A program made the translations under genes and the position numbers. Positions 40,301 to 48,645 of a stretch of DNA of 64,000 bases are shown here, piece by piece. The notes beneath the pieces are model-generated. The model had not been told where the DNA came from and searched no databases. It saw only the letters and a list, made by a program, of their open reading frames with translations. How positions within the stretch are numbered: position 1 is the first letter of the stretch; the number at the start of each line of letters is the position of its first letter. The stretch spans positions 372,001 through 436,000 of the forward strand of contig NW_020825357.1 of the NCBI RefSeq assembly GCF_003286085.1. The letters run 5' to 3'. This DNA is from Drosophila persimilis. Its lineage: Eukaryota > Arthropoda > Insecta > Diptera > Drosophilidae.

Positions 40301-42274
40301 TTTGATTTTATTCTTCCTTCCAAAAAAAACGAAATACCAATATTTTGGGTTCTTCAAGGGGTATCCATTCTGAAGCACAGGGTATACATATTTGAATGGT
40401 AATCATTCGGGGATATAGTCCACTTGTTCAGCACTGGGTATGCCCCAAGTCGATGCTCTCTCACAGCTCAATATATTTTGCCTTTTGTTTAGGGATTTGC
40501 CTTTTTGGGTCTGCGGGTCTTTGTTAATTTTTGCAGAAACATCTTTTGGGTTCCGTCTGTCTGTCTGTCGTTCGGCCTGTGGCCTGTGTTCGGGGCTAAT
40601 CGAAATAATTCATTTAGAAAAAAAAAGAACAGGAGAATGGACGGAATCGTCCTAAATGCCAGACAATTATGTGGAAGGTATGGTCCTGGAACAGATAGAG
40701 ATCAGTCAAGGTTAGGGCCCAAGACACCGGCAGCACACAAACATCGAAAAAAAAGGGATACCATAATAGCTCTTTGAGGCGAAAACAATTCCCGGAAATT
40801 TATGGATAAACTTTTGTTTTGATTCGAGTTCACTTAACTCTGTTCGGGTCTCCCGCTCTCCGGGAAGAACACTTTCCGAACTAATTAACAGCTGAGCGGG
40901 CCAGAAGAAGTTTTTGCCCAAATGGATCCCTATTCCCTTCATTCGGTTGCGAGGGATTAAATGTGTTCTGTCTGTGATTTTTACAGCTCCTTCGGCTGCT
41001 TACAAATCGCTCGACATTTGGCGCAACTTCCACTCGAACATAATCATAAACTTGTGTTAATTATTTTTCATATGCTGCTGCAACCTCCACGCCCCCACGC
41101 CCCCACGTGCCCCACGGCCCGCCCCTTTGGGCACAACTTTTATCTGTTTAACGTTAATTAGTTTTGTTTGGCAAAGTGAAATTTTTGATTTCTTTTTCCG
41201 CGAGCGCGGCGAAACTTTTCATGAACTTTTTTCGGGCAATCAAAGTGAATTGAACTGCAGGATGTGCTGGTTGCAGTTTTGGCAGCTGCATAAGTGCAAA
41301 AGTTTAATTAAAAGTCCTTGTCGAGCGGAGCCCAGCCGCCATATCCTCGACGAGACCCTCTAGGATTGCACATTGATTTTTTTTCTTCCGTTTTTTTTTT
41401 GCCTGCCTGCCTCAGAGCACTTTGGCCAAAAATTAACTTAAAAATGCAAATTGTTTTGTTAGCACCTAATTTTTTGACATTATCAAGGGGTCGCCGGGGA
41501 GTCCCCCTCGTCTTCTGCAACAAAGTTTCAGCAGCGCAAAAATCTTGGAAAATATTTTTGTACGAGCATTTCTTTTTTGCATAATTGAATTTTCCCTGCG
41601 TGTTTGACTGCCGCTTGTTCAACAACGTTGTCGGTGGGTCGTGGAGTCGGGGAGTGGCTGAAACTTTCCCCGAGTGGAAAACTTCGTCTAGATGGAAATA
41701 TCCTCAAAGGGGGATAACCATACCAGGGCTAATAAATGCCCTACTTTATTTTTACATGTCTACCCCGAGCATAAATATTCGCTTCTATATTTGCAGATTT
41801 TGATCCAATACCAAATTACAAGTAGACAATTATTACAATTACTATTTTAATATTGAACAATTGCTGTCGGAAAATATTGTCCATCTCCATGCAAATTATT
41901 GTTTTCTATTTATTTATTTTTTTATTCGGAAATTAAAAGAACATAAAATCCATCAAAGCCGTCGGCAAAAATAAATACAAGTACTTGCCCTTAAAATTTT
42001 CTTATTTTTATGGATCTTTATCTTTGAGTGTAAATTTCGTTCAAGATCTGGATAGGAAAACCCCGTCGGAAATGGAAAGAAAACAATTGATTGATTTTAT
42101 GTCTCGATTATCCGACGGCAAAACCATCTTCAAAAGGCAAATGTTCCGCCGTGTTGACTCTTGGTTCCTGAATCTTTCCGAGAGTTCATCAATGTCGCTC
42201 CGTCATGTGTTTCCGTTTTGTGCGCTGAAAAATTACCGCCATCAATAAATGAAATATCAGACTGTGTTTTCGTT
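37341..42274. other. rpr 3' flanking intergenic DNA
   Basis: Lies between the AT-rich duplication and the predicted rpr poly(A) site. It has CAT and GAGCAG repeats (39496-39548) but no supported gene. The next gene downstream of rpr is outside the window on this side. Confidence 0.55.
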
Positions 42275-42294
42275 TAAATTTTCTCATTGTTTGT

Positions 42295-42300
42295 TTTATT
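42295..42300 (-). terminator. Probable rpr polyadenylation signal AATAAA
   Basis: This is the first canonical AATAAA on the minus strand downstream of the rpr stop codon, about 610 nt past it. A T/TG-rich stretch surrounds it. Weaker variant signals nearer the stop cannot be excluded. Confidence 0.45.
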
Positions 42301-42631
42301 GACTTTTATGTTTGGCAAAAAATTGATACAATTTCTGGCAAACCCTCATCGTCGACATTCGATTCAGTATTTTGCTCTTGAGATAGAAAAAAATCTTCCG
42401 GAAAAAAAAATCGCTTACAAAAGATCTTACAATCTATTTCAGATTACATAGAGAGTTGAGTCTGTGAATTAATTTAAATATGCTTAAAATCTGGAAATTA
42501 TTGCTAGAGAAACTATTTTTTTGTTTTCCGTACAAAATGTTTTTGTGAAAATATTCTTTTAGGGATTTTTTGTTGTTTTTTTTTTTGCATACATTTTTTG
42601 TTGTATAATTTTTTCGTAGAAACAAAACCAT

Positions 42632-42650
42632 TATCACAATCGCTTTGATG
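42632..42650 (-). promoter_or_regulatory. miR-2 family target site in rpr 3' UTR
   Basis: On the sense strand the site reads CATCAAAGC, a short mismatch, then TGTGATA. The TGTGATA (K-box core) pairs with bases 1-7 of miR-2. The CATCAAAGC pairs with its 3' half, so the layout is seed plus strong 3' compensation. It lies about 260 nt after the stop codon. rpr is an established miR-2 target in D. melanogaster, and this appears to be the same site. Confidence 0.8.
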
Positions 42651-42908
42651 ATTAAACTAAAAAAAAAAAAAAGAAAGATTTTCGGGGGAGTCCTGGGGCG
42701 GTGGTCGATGGGTGGCTTGGGTGGCTGGTTGAAGCATATCCTGGACAGAAATGTGGCTGATTCATGACTGGGTTTTTCCTTTGTACTTATAATTCTGGAC
42801 TGGACTGTAGTTCTCTTCTCTTTGCTGTTGCTGTTGCTATTGCTGCTGCTGCTGCTGCTACTGCTTTGGCGCTCCTCTCCACGGCTCTCTTTCGGCTCCG
42901 CTTACTGC

Positions 42909-43127
42909 TTACTGCGAGGGCTTGCGGTACTTGCCGCACTTGCGGCCGCCACCGGACCGTGGCAGGCACTGGCTGGCCGCGCTGTCCATGAACTGGCGTA
43001 GGGTCTCGAGGACGACGGTGGCCAGGAAGCGCCACTGGGAGTCGCGTAGGCGCAGCAGCTCCTGCTCCTGTTGCGCCGCCTTGCGCAGCAGAGTCGCCTG
43101 GTCGGGTATGTAGAAGGCCACTGCCAT
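42909..43127 (-). CDS. rpr: Reaper, IAP-antagonist pro-apoptotic protein
   Basis: Reaper triggers programmed cell death by binding the BIR domains of DIAP1, freeing caspases and promoting DIAP1 degradation. It acts in the cytosol and at mitochondria. The 72-residue product begins Met-Ala-Val-Ala-Phe, so after Met removal the N-terminal AVAF is the IAP-binding motif. Residues 6-15 (YIPDQATLLR) and a long amphipathic helix at about 15-48 follow. The helix includes the GH3/Trp-block segment SQWRFLATVVLETLRQ (30-45) needed for mitochondrial targeting. The C terminus GKYRKPSQ is a family signature. The D. melanogaster protein is 65 residues, as I recall. The extra length is a Ser/Gly-rich linker at about 48-61. 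The start is the ATG at 43127. The frame stays open a little upstream, but only from a TTG and with no ATG. A stop (TAA) lies at 42909-42911. The gene is intronless and isolated. Recognition is from the family, and I consider it secure. Confidence 0.97.
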   Translation of the reverse strand: MAVAFYIPDQATLLRKAAQQEQELLRLRDSQWRFLATVVLETLRQFMDSAASQCLPRSGGGRKCGKYRKPSQ

Positions 43128-43335
43128 TGCTCTTTGTCTCGTCTCTCTTTTATAATTGCACAATTGCGGGCAATCGACTGATGACTCAATGACTTTCTCT
43201 TCTTTGAATATTAACTAAATGCTTTGTTGCCTTTTGCTTTTGCTTTTGCTTTAGCTTTTGCTTATTGTTACGCACACACACGCCACAGCACAGATTCGAG
43301 TTCGTTCACTTTGTTCTTGGCTCTGCTCTGGCTCT

Positions 43336-43341
43336 TTACAT
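43336..43341 (-). other. Start-stop upstream ORF (ATG TAA) in rpr leader
   Basis: The only ATG in the predicted 5' UTR lies 214 nt upstream of the rpr ATG and is followed at once by TAA, giving a minimal one-codon ORF. Such start-stop elements can stall ribosomes and damp translation of the main frame. That role here is inference. Confidence 0.5.
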
Positions 43342-43377
43342 GTATCTTTCTTTATTCAACTGTTTGTCTTCGCCTCA

Positions 43378-43440
43378 CGTCCGCACGCTTCGCTGGCTGG
43401 ATTTTGAATGCGGGGTGAGCGCTGCCCGATGCTATTTATA
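43378..43440 (-). promoter_or_regulatory. rpr: rpr core promoter: TATA box, initiator and DPE
   Basis: Reading the minus strand, TATAAATA lies at 43440-43433. Exactly 31 nt from its first base is the A of GCATTC (43411-43406), matching the fly initiator TCAKTY at five of six positions. With that A (43409) as +1, positions +28 to +33 (43382-43377) read GGACGT, a full match to the downstream promoter element RGWYVT at its strictly required spacing. All three elements agree on one start site. They lie 282 nt upstream of the rpr ATG. Confidence 0.8.
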
Positions 43441-43446
43441 CCAGCG

Positions 43447-43578
43447 CTCTCTCTCTCCGCTGCGGTGGTTGCGCTGCTTGTTCTGTTCTGCTCTCATTTC
43501 GCTCTGCTCGCATTTCCTTAGGCTCGCTCTCTCTCCCTCTCTCTCTCTCTCTACCTCTGTCTCTCTCTCCCTCTGTCT
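43447..43578 (-). promoter_or_regulatory. GAGA-factor-type tracts upstream of rpr
   Basis: Two blocks of alternating CT on the plus strand read as GAGAGA on the rpr sense strand. One is at 43447-43457, just upstream of the TATA box (-38 to -48). A longer interrupted one is at 43527-43578 (-118 to -169). GAGA factor (Trl) binds such tracts and keeps promoters open and often poised. That fits a death gene that must fire quickly, but binding is inferred. A further GA run lies at 43966-43982. Confidence 0.55.
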
Positions 43579-45057
43579 TGTGCTCTGTACGAATTTTTTT
43601 GTTTTGGTATTTTTGTTGACATCGTCTCTTTCGTATTTTTTCATCTCACCGAAAATAAAAAAACCCGTAATTTGTTGTTGTTGCCAGGGCGCTTGAGTGT
43701 GGGCGTGGCAGAGGTATAGGTATAGGCGAAAGCAGAAGCTGAAGCAGAAGCAGCGGCCGCACTGACAGTGACAGTGGCAGTGGTGGCAGCGCGGCCACCT
43801 TGCGCGCCTGTTGCCATGCGTGTTGGCAACGTCGCTGCCTTTGTTGTAACTGTATTCGGCGAGAAGTACAGTTAGCATATTAATTGTATTAAATCGTCAG
43901 GCAATGACGATGATGAAAGACGTACGAAGAGGATTTCTCGTACTTTCGGTGTGACAGACACAGAGGGAGAGAGAGAGAGAGTGACACGTGAAATATGGGC
44001 AAGTGGCAAGTGGCAAGAAGTGGGCCTAGTACATCCATGGGATATCTGTCTTACCCGACGAGCCCTCCCAGCCCTCCCCGCCCTCCAAGCCCCCAACGAC
44101 AGCATCTTTCTTTACAAATGCCTCCCCACACACTTCCGACTAAATATTATGACAATCTCTCATAAATTCACGTTATGCATATACCATGTAAGGTGCACAT
44201 CCAACAATGGGCTCGTCCCGTCCTCATTTTTGTATTTCACATGCAATCTTTATTCCCATTAGAGCGGAACAACTCGGATATGATCTGTACGTTTTTCGTT
44301 GGAAATTCCTTTATTAGTATCATTAAACGAAAGTGTCGTCGAGGATTATGTATACTACGTATGATTAATAATTATCGTGCTGAAACTCTTTCAATGACTT
44401 CTTTTATAGTATATAATGGAAATGATTGCAGTAGCAATCCAGACGGAAGAACACTTTTATCAACTTGCGGTCAGTTCATAATGTTATACATTGTATTAAA
44501 ATAATAATGATACAATCGAGATTTTCCCAGTTCTTAGTTTCCTCGATCTGTTTGCCATACGCTTTTATAGATATATGTAGATATAGAGTAACATCCAATT
44601 CAAAGTTGATTTGGCACAAGTACCCATACACGTCTCTTCGGGAACCCATGGAACTGTTGGTGAGGTCTCTATAAAATCCTTTTACATAAGTCACCAAAAT
44701 CTTTGTCCATAACTAGCCTACGGATGAGTTCCTATGTAAACTCCACCCACAATCCCGTAATGTTGTACCCAGAAGCACACACACACAGTCGAAACCTTAC
44801 GGCGAGCGTCTCAAGTGCTTCCACTGGGATGGATAGAGCAGCGCTACCACTTAGGGGTGGCTCTGCGTCATCGTCATCGTCTACGGCCACCGAGTACTTC
44901 TACTTCTACGTCTAGGTCTATTGTTGGCAGAACTACTTGTTGTCTGGCCTGCTCGCTCGGTCCGGTTCCATCTCTTTCGCGCATTTATATGAAGTTCTTT
45001 TTTTTTTGTGTGTGTCTGCCTTCGCTTCTCCGCCTAGGGCTTGGCTTTTCCGGGTTC

Positions 45058-45086
45058 ACGTCGTCGTCGTCGTCGTCGTCGTCGTC
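45058..45086. repeat. (CGT)n microsatellite
   Basis: About nine perfect trinucleotide units, 1.65 kb upstream of the rpr start. Confidence 0.85.
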
Positions 45087-45338
45087 AGCATAAATCGCAG
45101 CAGAGGCGTGGCTTATTTCCTAACAGCATTTCATGCTCCAGAAGGCAAAGAGGAAGCCAAAAAATGTGTGTGTTTCTCTCTTTCGCCTTAGCCCATTGGG
45201 GGACCAAAGTGGTTCAAGCTGAAATTTTCGTTTTGGGTCTGTTTCTGTTTCGGTTTCTTTTTTTTTGTGTTCTCTTGAGTGTGTGTGTGTGTGTGTGTGT
45301 GGGGCGGAGCTATGCTTTGGACCTTTTTCGGTTGTGGC

Positions 45339-45345
45339 TGAGTCA
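45339..45345. promoter_or_regulatory. AP-1 core TGAGTCA, proximal rpr upstream
   Basis: A TGAGTCA core 1.9 kb upstream of the predicted rpr start, directly after a (GT)n run. It could be chance, since the 7-mer recurs elsewhere in the window (for example 26485). Confidence 0.25.
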
Positions 45346-46656
45346 GTGCCCAAAATGGGTGGAGTCTAAGGTCTTGGGTCTGGGCCAAATATGGTGAGAG
45401 GTTAGCCCCTGAAAACGATTACGATTATCGAGGGTAATTCGCGCATTTAATATAATTGAGGCTCTCGAATGTCAATTAGTTCGATGATTGCCCTCTTGAC
45501 TATTCGGGACTCGGGACTCCGGGACTCCGGGATCCATCCCCTAGAAGATTTTCATCTAATTTTCCAATTGCTCAATGAGCCGTAGCCATCGTCTCAATGA
45601 TAGTAATCTTGATGTTTGCTTAACTCTTGTTTTCCTAAAGGATTACAGGCCCAAAAGAAATCCCACCAGTCATGCGGGTAATTATTGCAAATATTATTTA
45701 AATTAAGCACGTTTCCAGAGGGTTGAACTGAAGATTGACTTGCCACGAAACCCATACATATATCATTTGCATAGCTAATTGTCATAAGGCTCTTCTGGGA
45801 GTCTTGTCTTGTGGCTTCGATTGTTCGATTGAGTTTTCAATCTGCATGTCAAATGACCCACATAATGGTACTCATTCCTCGAAAGTGTGTCAATCCCGGA
45901 AACCCAGGCACATCAGTTTCAGAATCGGGATCCCAAATTCCACTTTGCATTTTTAAAAACCTCCATTTCATCAGCCTCTGGCTTTCAGTCTTTGTCCGGT
46001 CTTGACTGCTCTTGACGTCTGTGCGGGCCACTCAGCTGCGATCGGGATCTGGGACTGCCTCAAATGTTGTATACAGTATACACATTCCATAACATTCGCA
46101 GATGCTAATGAGTAATATCAACAATGCGATAACTTGCGCAACTCCGCGGATTTTAGCGCTGTCATTTGTACCGTTTTTGCGCTGAATTTTTATTTTATAA
46201 AAAAACAATGACAAAGAGTATTATTTTGAACCCGTTTTGAACCCCCGCACACTCGGTGGGCTTTGTATTTATTTAATACAAGAAATAAAATCATATATCA
46301 AATATGTAGCATTTCTTTCATTATATTCAGCATTTGCAATGGAGTGTATTCCCAAAAGAAGATCGCCCTCTTTCTTTTCTTCATGTGTATCGTATCGTAA
46401 TTGCTAAATCCAGAGCAGAGACACGAAGCTCAACGAAGAACCGAAAGAATCCCCGCTCCACGAACCACGAAACGAAAGCCATAATCGCACTGCCCTCGCC
46501 CCTGGGCGCGCGCTCTCTTCAATCCGACGGCAATCTCGAATTTCTCACTCTTTGGTGTTTACGTTTCCCTTCTGGGGCTCCGTTTCGTTAATTTGTGTTA
46601 ATTTTTTATGAGCTCTACTGGTGGTCGATCTTGTCAGAAACGTTTTCATGTTTGTA

Positions 46657-46660
46657 TGCA
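46657..46660. repeat. Target-site duplication TGCA, rpr-proximal copy
   Basis: TGCA directly abuts the 3' LTR and is repeated at 54516-54519 beyond the 5' LTR. Four bases is normal for gypsy-group integration. Intact duplications show the two LTRs came in together. Confidence 0.85.
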
Positions 46661-47192
46661 AATTAAACAACTGCGGTAGCGGATTGTGTTTTTAAAAAGT
46701 TTTTATTTTACTTCGAACTTCACTGATATAGATTTAAGTAGAGGGTCACAAAGGAATTCCGGGCCAAGGGATTGCGCGATCTTAATATTTAGCTAGACTT
46801 TGCGGTGTCGCTGCTGGATCAAGACTGATTTGAACTTTCTGATCTTTGCATCGTTGATCCCTTTCGGGAATCATTTTTCTATAAACATTTCAATTGATTT
46901 CGCCATCCCGAGTATTGGATTTCGTCATCCAAAGAGAGAACTGTAAAAGGCCTAAAGTGCAGGATCTGCAGAAAGCCGGGAGTGAGATTGTTTATGAGAA
47001 GCCGGGTGTGGGCAAACATTGGTTTTCCATTTAGGCGAGTGTCAAAGATTGGGATTGCGGCGGGGGCGCTTGAGATTGTACATCTTAGAAATCAATTAGG
47101 CGGAGGCCCAAGATTGAAATTGTTTTCGTTTTGGAAAGCCAAAGATTGTTTACAACTCGTATAAGAGCTCAATGGAATTGGGTACGTTAACT
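46661..47192 (-). repeat. 3' LTR of the errantivirus
   Basis: A 532 bp copy identical to the 5' LTR on reading through both. The 3' LTR would supply the polyadenylation signal AATAAA at 46707-46702. Its initiator-like TCAGTG (46726-46721) could start transcription outward, toward rpr, on the minus strand. Confidence 0.95.
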
Positions 47193-47204
47193 CCCCCCAT
47201 TCTT
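47193..47204 (-). other. Polypurine tract of the errantivirus
   Basis: In element sense AAGAATGGGGGG runs directly into the 3' LTR start AGTTAAC. It is the plus-strand priming site, broken by a single T. It overlaps the env stop codon. Confidence 0.75.
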
Positions 47205-48234
47205 AAATGTTTCGTCCCGATACATTTTGAAGTTCTGATAGAGCTCTAATTTCTTCTGACAGTATTTGAATGTTGCTTTCCACTATTTCTTCTGACGGTA
47301 TTCTTATTGATTTAATAAGTACAAATTTGGTTAATTTATAGCCGAAGTAAAATAACATTAACAATATCAAAATGATTAAAAATAATGTTGTTAATGGTAA
47401 GGCCGTATTACCTAATGTTATAAGGGGATTTAAAATATTAACATTATCAAAAGAAAATTGCTTATCATTCGATTGTATATAATCGACTAATTCAAAATCG
47501 CTATATCTATGATGCGATATATATTTTAGAATTTTACCCTTATCATTTATGTGGGTTATATTATTTATTACAATTGTGTTGTTGAATATAAGGAGATACG
47601 ATCCTAACAAAGTAGTATTGTCTACGATATTTTTGCCTGAAACTAATATGGCACCATCCTGAATGATGTCTATTTCTTTGTTTTTTTCCCTTTTTTTAGT
47701 GCAGTTGGCTTTAAAGCCATTAAGTAAATTGGTGAAACAGGTACTCTTTAAATTTATTTGTGCGTAATTGTTAAAAGTTTCACTTTTAAAATTATTCATT
47801 AAATAGTATTTCTCCTTACATTCACAAACTTTTTCACTTATAACTAACATTCCATCATTTTGTGAGATGGCTCTTGCATGGTAAAACTTGCAAATATCTT
47901 TAATTTGAGGATATTTTATGTAAATGATTATTAAATCTGCATTTCGAATTATTTTAACCGTTGCAATGTCCAACAGATCAGACAGTTCAACATTATGTTT
48001 TTCATGCTTATAAATGTCCTCTATTTCGTTTTTATTTAAAATTTTTGTATTGAAAATTTTTACTTTTAAGAGGGTTATGGTATCAACTAAATTTAGTAGG
48101 TCAAAAGTTATTAATTTTAAACGATGCTTTCTCAGTATCGTTTCTTCATTGAAGATGACATTCTTTAATGAATTTGATAGCAATTCAATTTCTTTGAAAA
48201 ATTTGGAATTTATTACAAATTGTTTATTATTATT
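47203..48234 (-). pseudogene. env: Env, C-terminal part (second frame)
   Basis: Continuation of the envelope protein after the frameshift. There is no ATG at the start of this frame, and the open part begins after a TGA at 48235-48237. Counted from 48183, it has cysteines at 97, 120, 122, 149 and 161, possible N-glycosylation sites (for example NNT and NIT near 201-210), a transmembrane helix at about 262-281, and a cytoplasmic tail of about 45 residues ending at 326. The stop is only 10 nt from the 3' LTR. As it stands the copy cannot make full-length Env in a single frame. Confidence 0.85.
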
Positions 48235-48623
48235 TCAGTTAATTCATTTACTTTATTTTGTATTTTCAAAAAGTCGTCATGATCAGGGCTGCCTGCTATC
48301 CATTTCCAAATGGTACCTAATTCATTTATTCCCCTTTCTTTCCGTTTTGGAACTAATTCTGAAATCATTAATTTTAATAGACTTAAGTCCATTGATATTT
48401 CCCACTCATCGTCTGAATTAATTGATTTGTTGACATATTTGGATTCTTTATCAATTATCTCTCTATAAAAACTCAAATTAGTAATATGGAAAAGTTCAGC
48501 GTATGTTTCATAAGTGTAAACGTCTCTGTCGTCTTTGAGCAATAGATAGTCACTATGCGTATAGTCAATTACTTCCGCAGTCGTCAATATAACAAAAGTC
48601 AGTATTAGTATATTCGCATACAT
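48213..48623 (-). pseudogene. env: Env, N-terminal part (frameshifted copy)
   Basis: Envelope glycoprotein of an insect errantivirus, N-terminal 136 codons from an ATG 16 nt after the pol stop. A hydrophobic stretch at 4-16 is a likely signal peptide. KRKER (93-97) is a basic, furin-like cleavage region, followed by the conserved segment GINELGTIWKWIAG (98-111) that starts the membrane-fusion subunit in this group. The frame stops at 48213-48215. The rest of Env continues in the -1 frame, open from 48234. The two frames overlap by 22 nt within an AAT/A-rich run, so the break is a net one-base loss or two-base gain, or a sequencing error in that run. Confidence 0.85.
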
Positions 48624-48626
48624 TTT

Positions 48627-48645
48627 CTGGAAAAAATATTTAATA
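48627..48645 (-). promoter_or_regulatory. Probable splice acceptor for env mRNA
   Basis: On the minus strand ATTAAATATTTTTTCCAG ends at 48627, three bases before the env ATG (48623). It has a pyrimidine run, CAG and a nearby branch-like TTAAA. Errantivirus env is made from a spliced subgenomic RNA, so this fits well. The donor was not located. Confidence 0.6.

Larger units (their letters stand above)
42275..43409 (-). other. rpr: rpr transcription unit (predicted mRNA extent)
   Basis: This is an inferred single-exon transcript. The start at 43409 is the A of the initiator, placed by the TATA box and DPE. The end is placed about 20 nt past an AATAAA at 42295-42300. The 5' UTR is about 282 nt and A-rich in the sense strand, with a run of GCAAAA-like units at 43229-43262. 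Long A-rich leaders are known for rpr and hsp70 and have been linked to cap-independent translation. The 3' UTR is about 630 nt and AU-rich. No splice sites are needed. Both ends are predictions. Confidence 0.6.
43579..46656. other. Proximal rpr upstream region
   Basis: About 3.1 kb between the GAGA tracts and the retrovirus, with no coding frame. It holds a GA run (43966-43982) next to CACGTG (43985-43990), the CGT and GT microsatellites and one AP-1 core. It probably contains cis-regulatory DNA for rpr, by position only. Confidence 0.5.

Noticed and set aside
43128-43163. Twelve-codon N-terminal extension of Reaper
   Set aside because: It has no ATG, only a TTG at 43163. The Ala-Val-Ala-Phe IAP-binding motif must follow the initiator Met, so 43127 is the start.
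46641-46660. Possible p53 half-sites at the retrovirus insertion point (CATGTTTGTATGCATG)
   Set aside because: Half-sites have wrong spacing and poor RRR/YYY matches, and the site at 55391 is far better.
46982-47164. 60-codon open frame inside each LTR
   Set aside because: It occurs identically in both LTRs on the strand opposite to the element genes and has no known counterpart.
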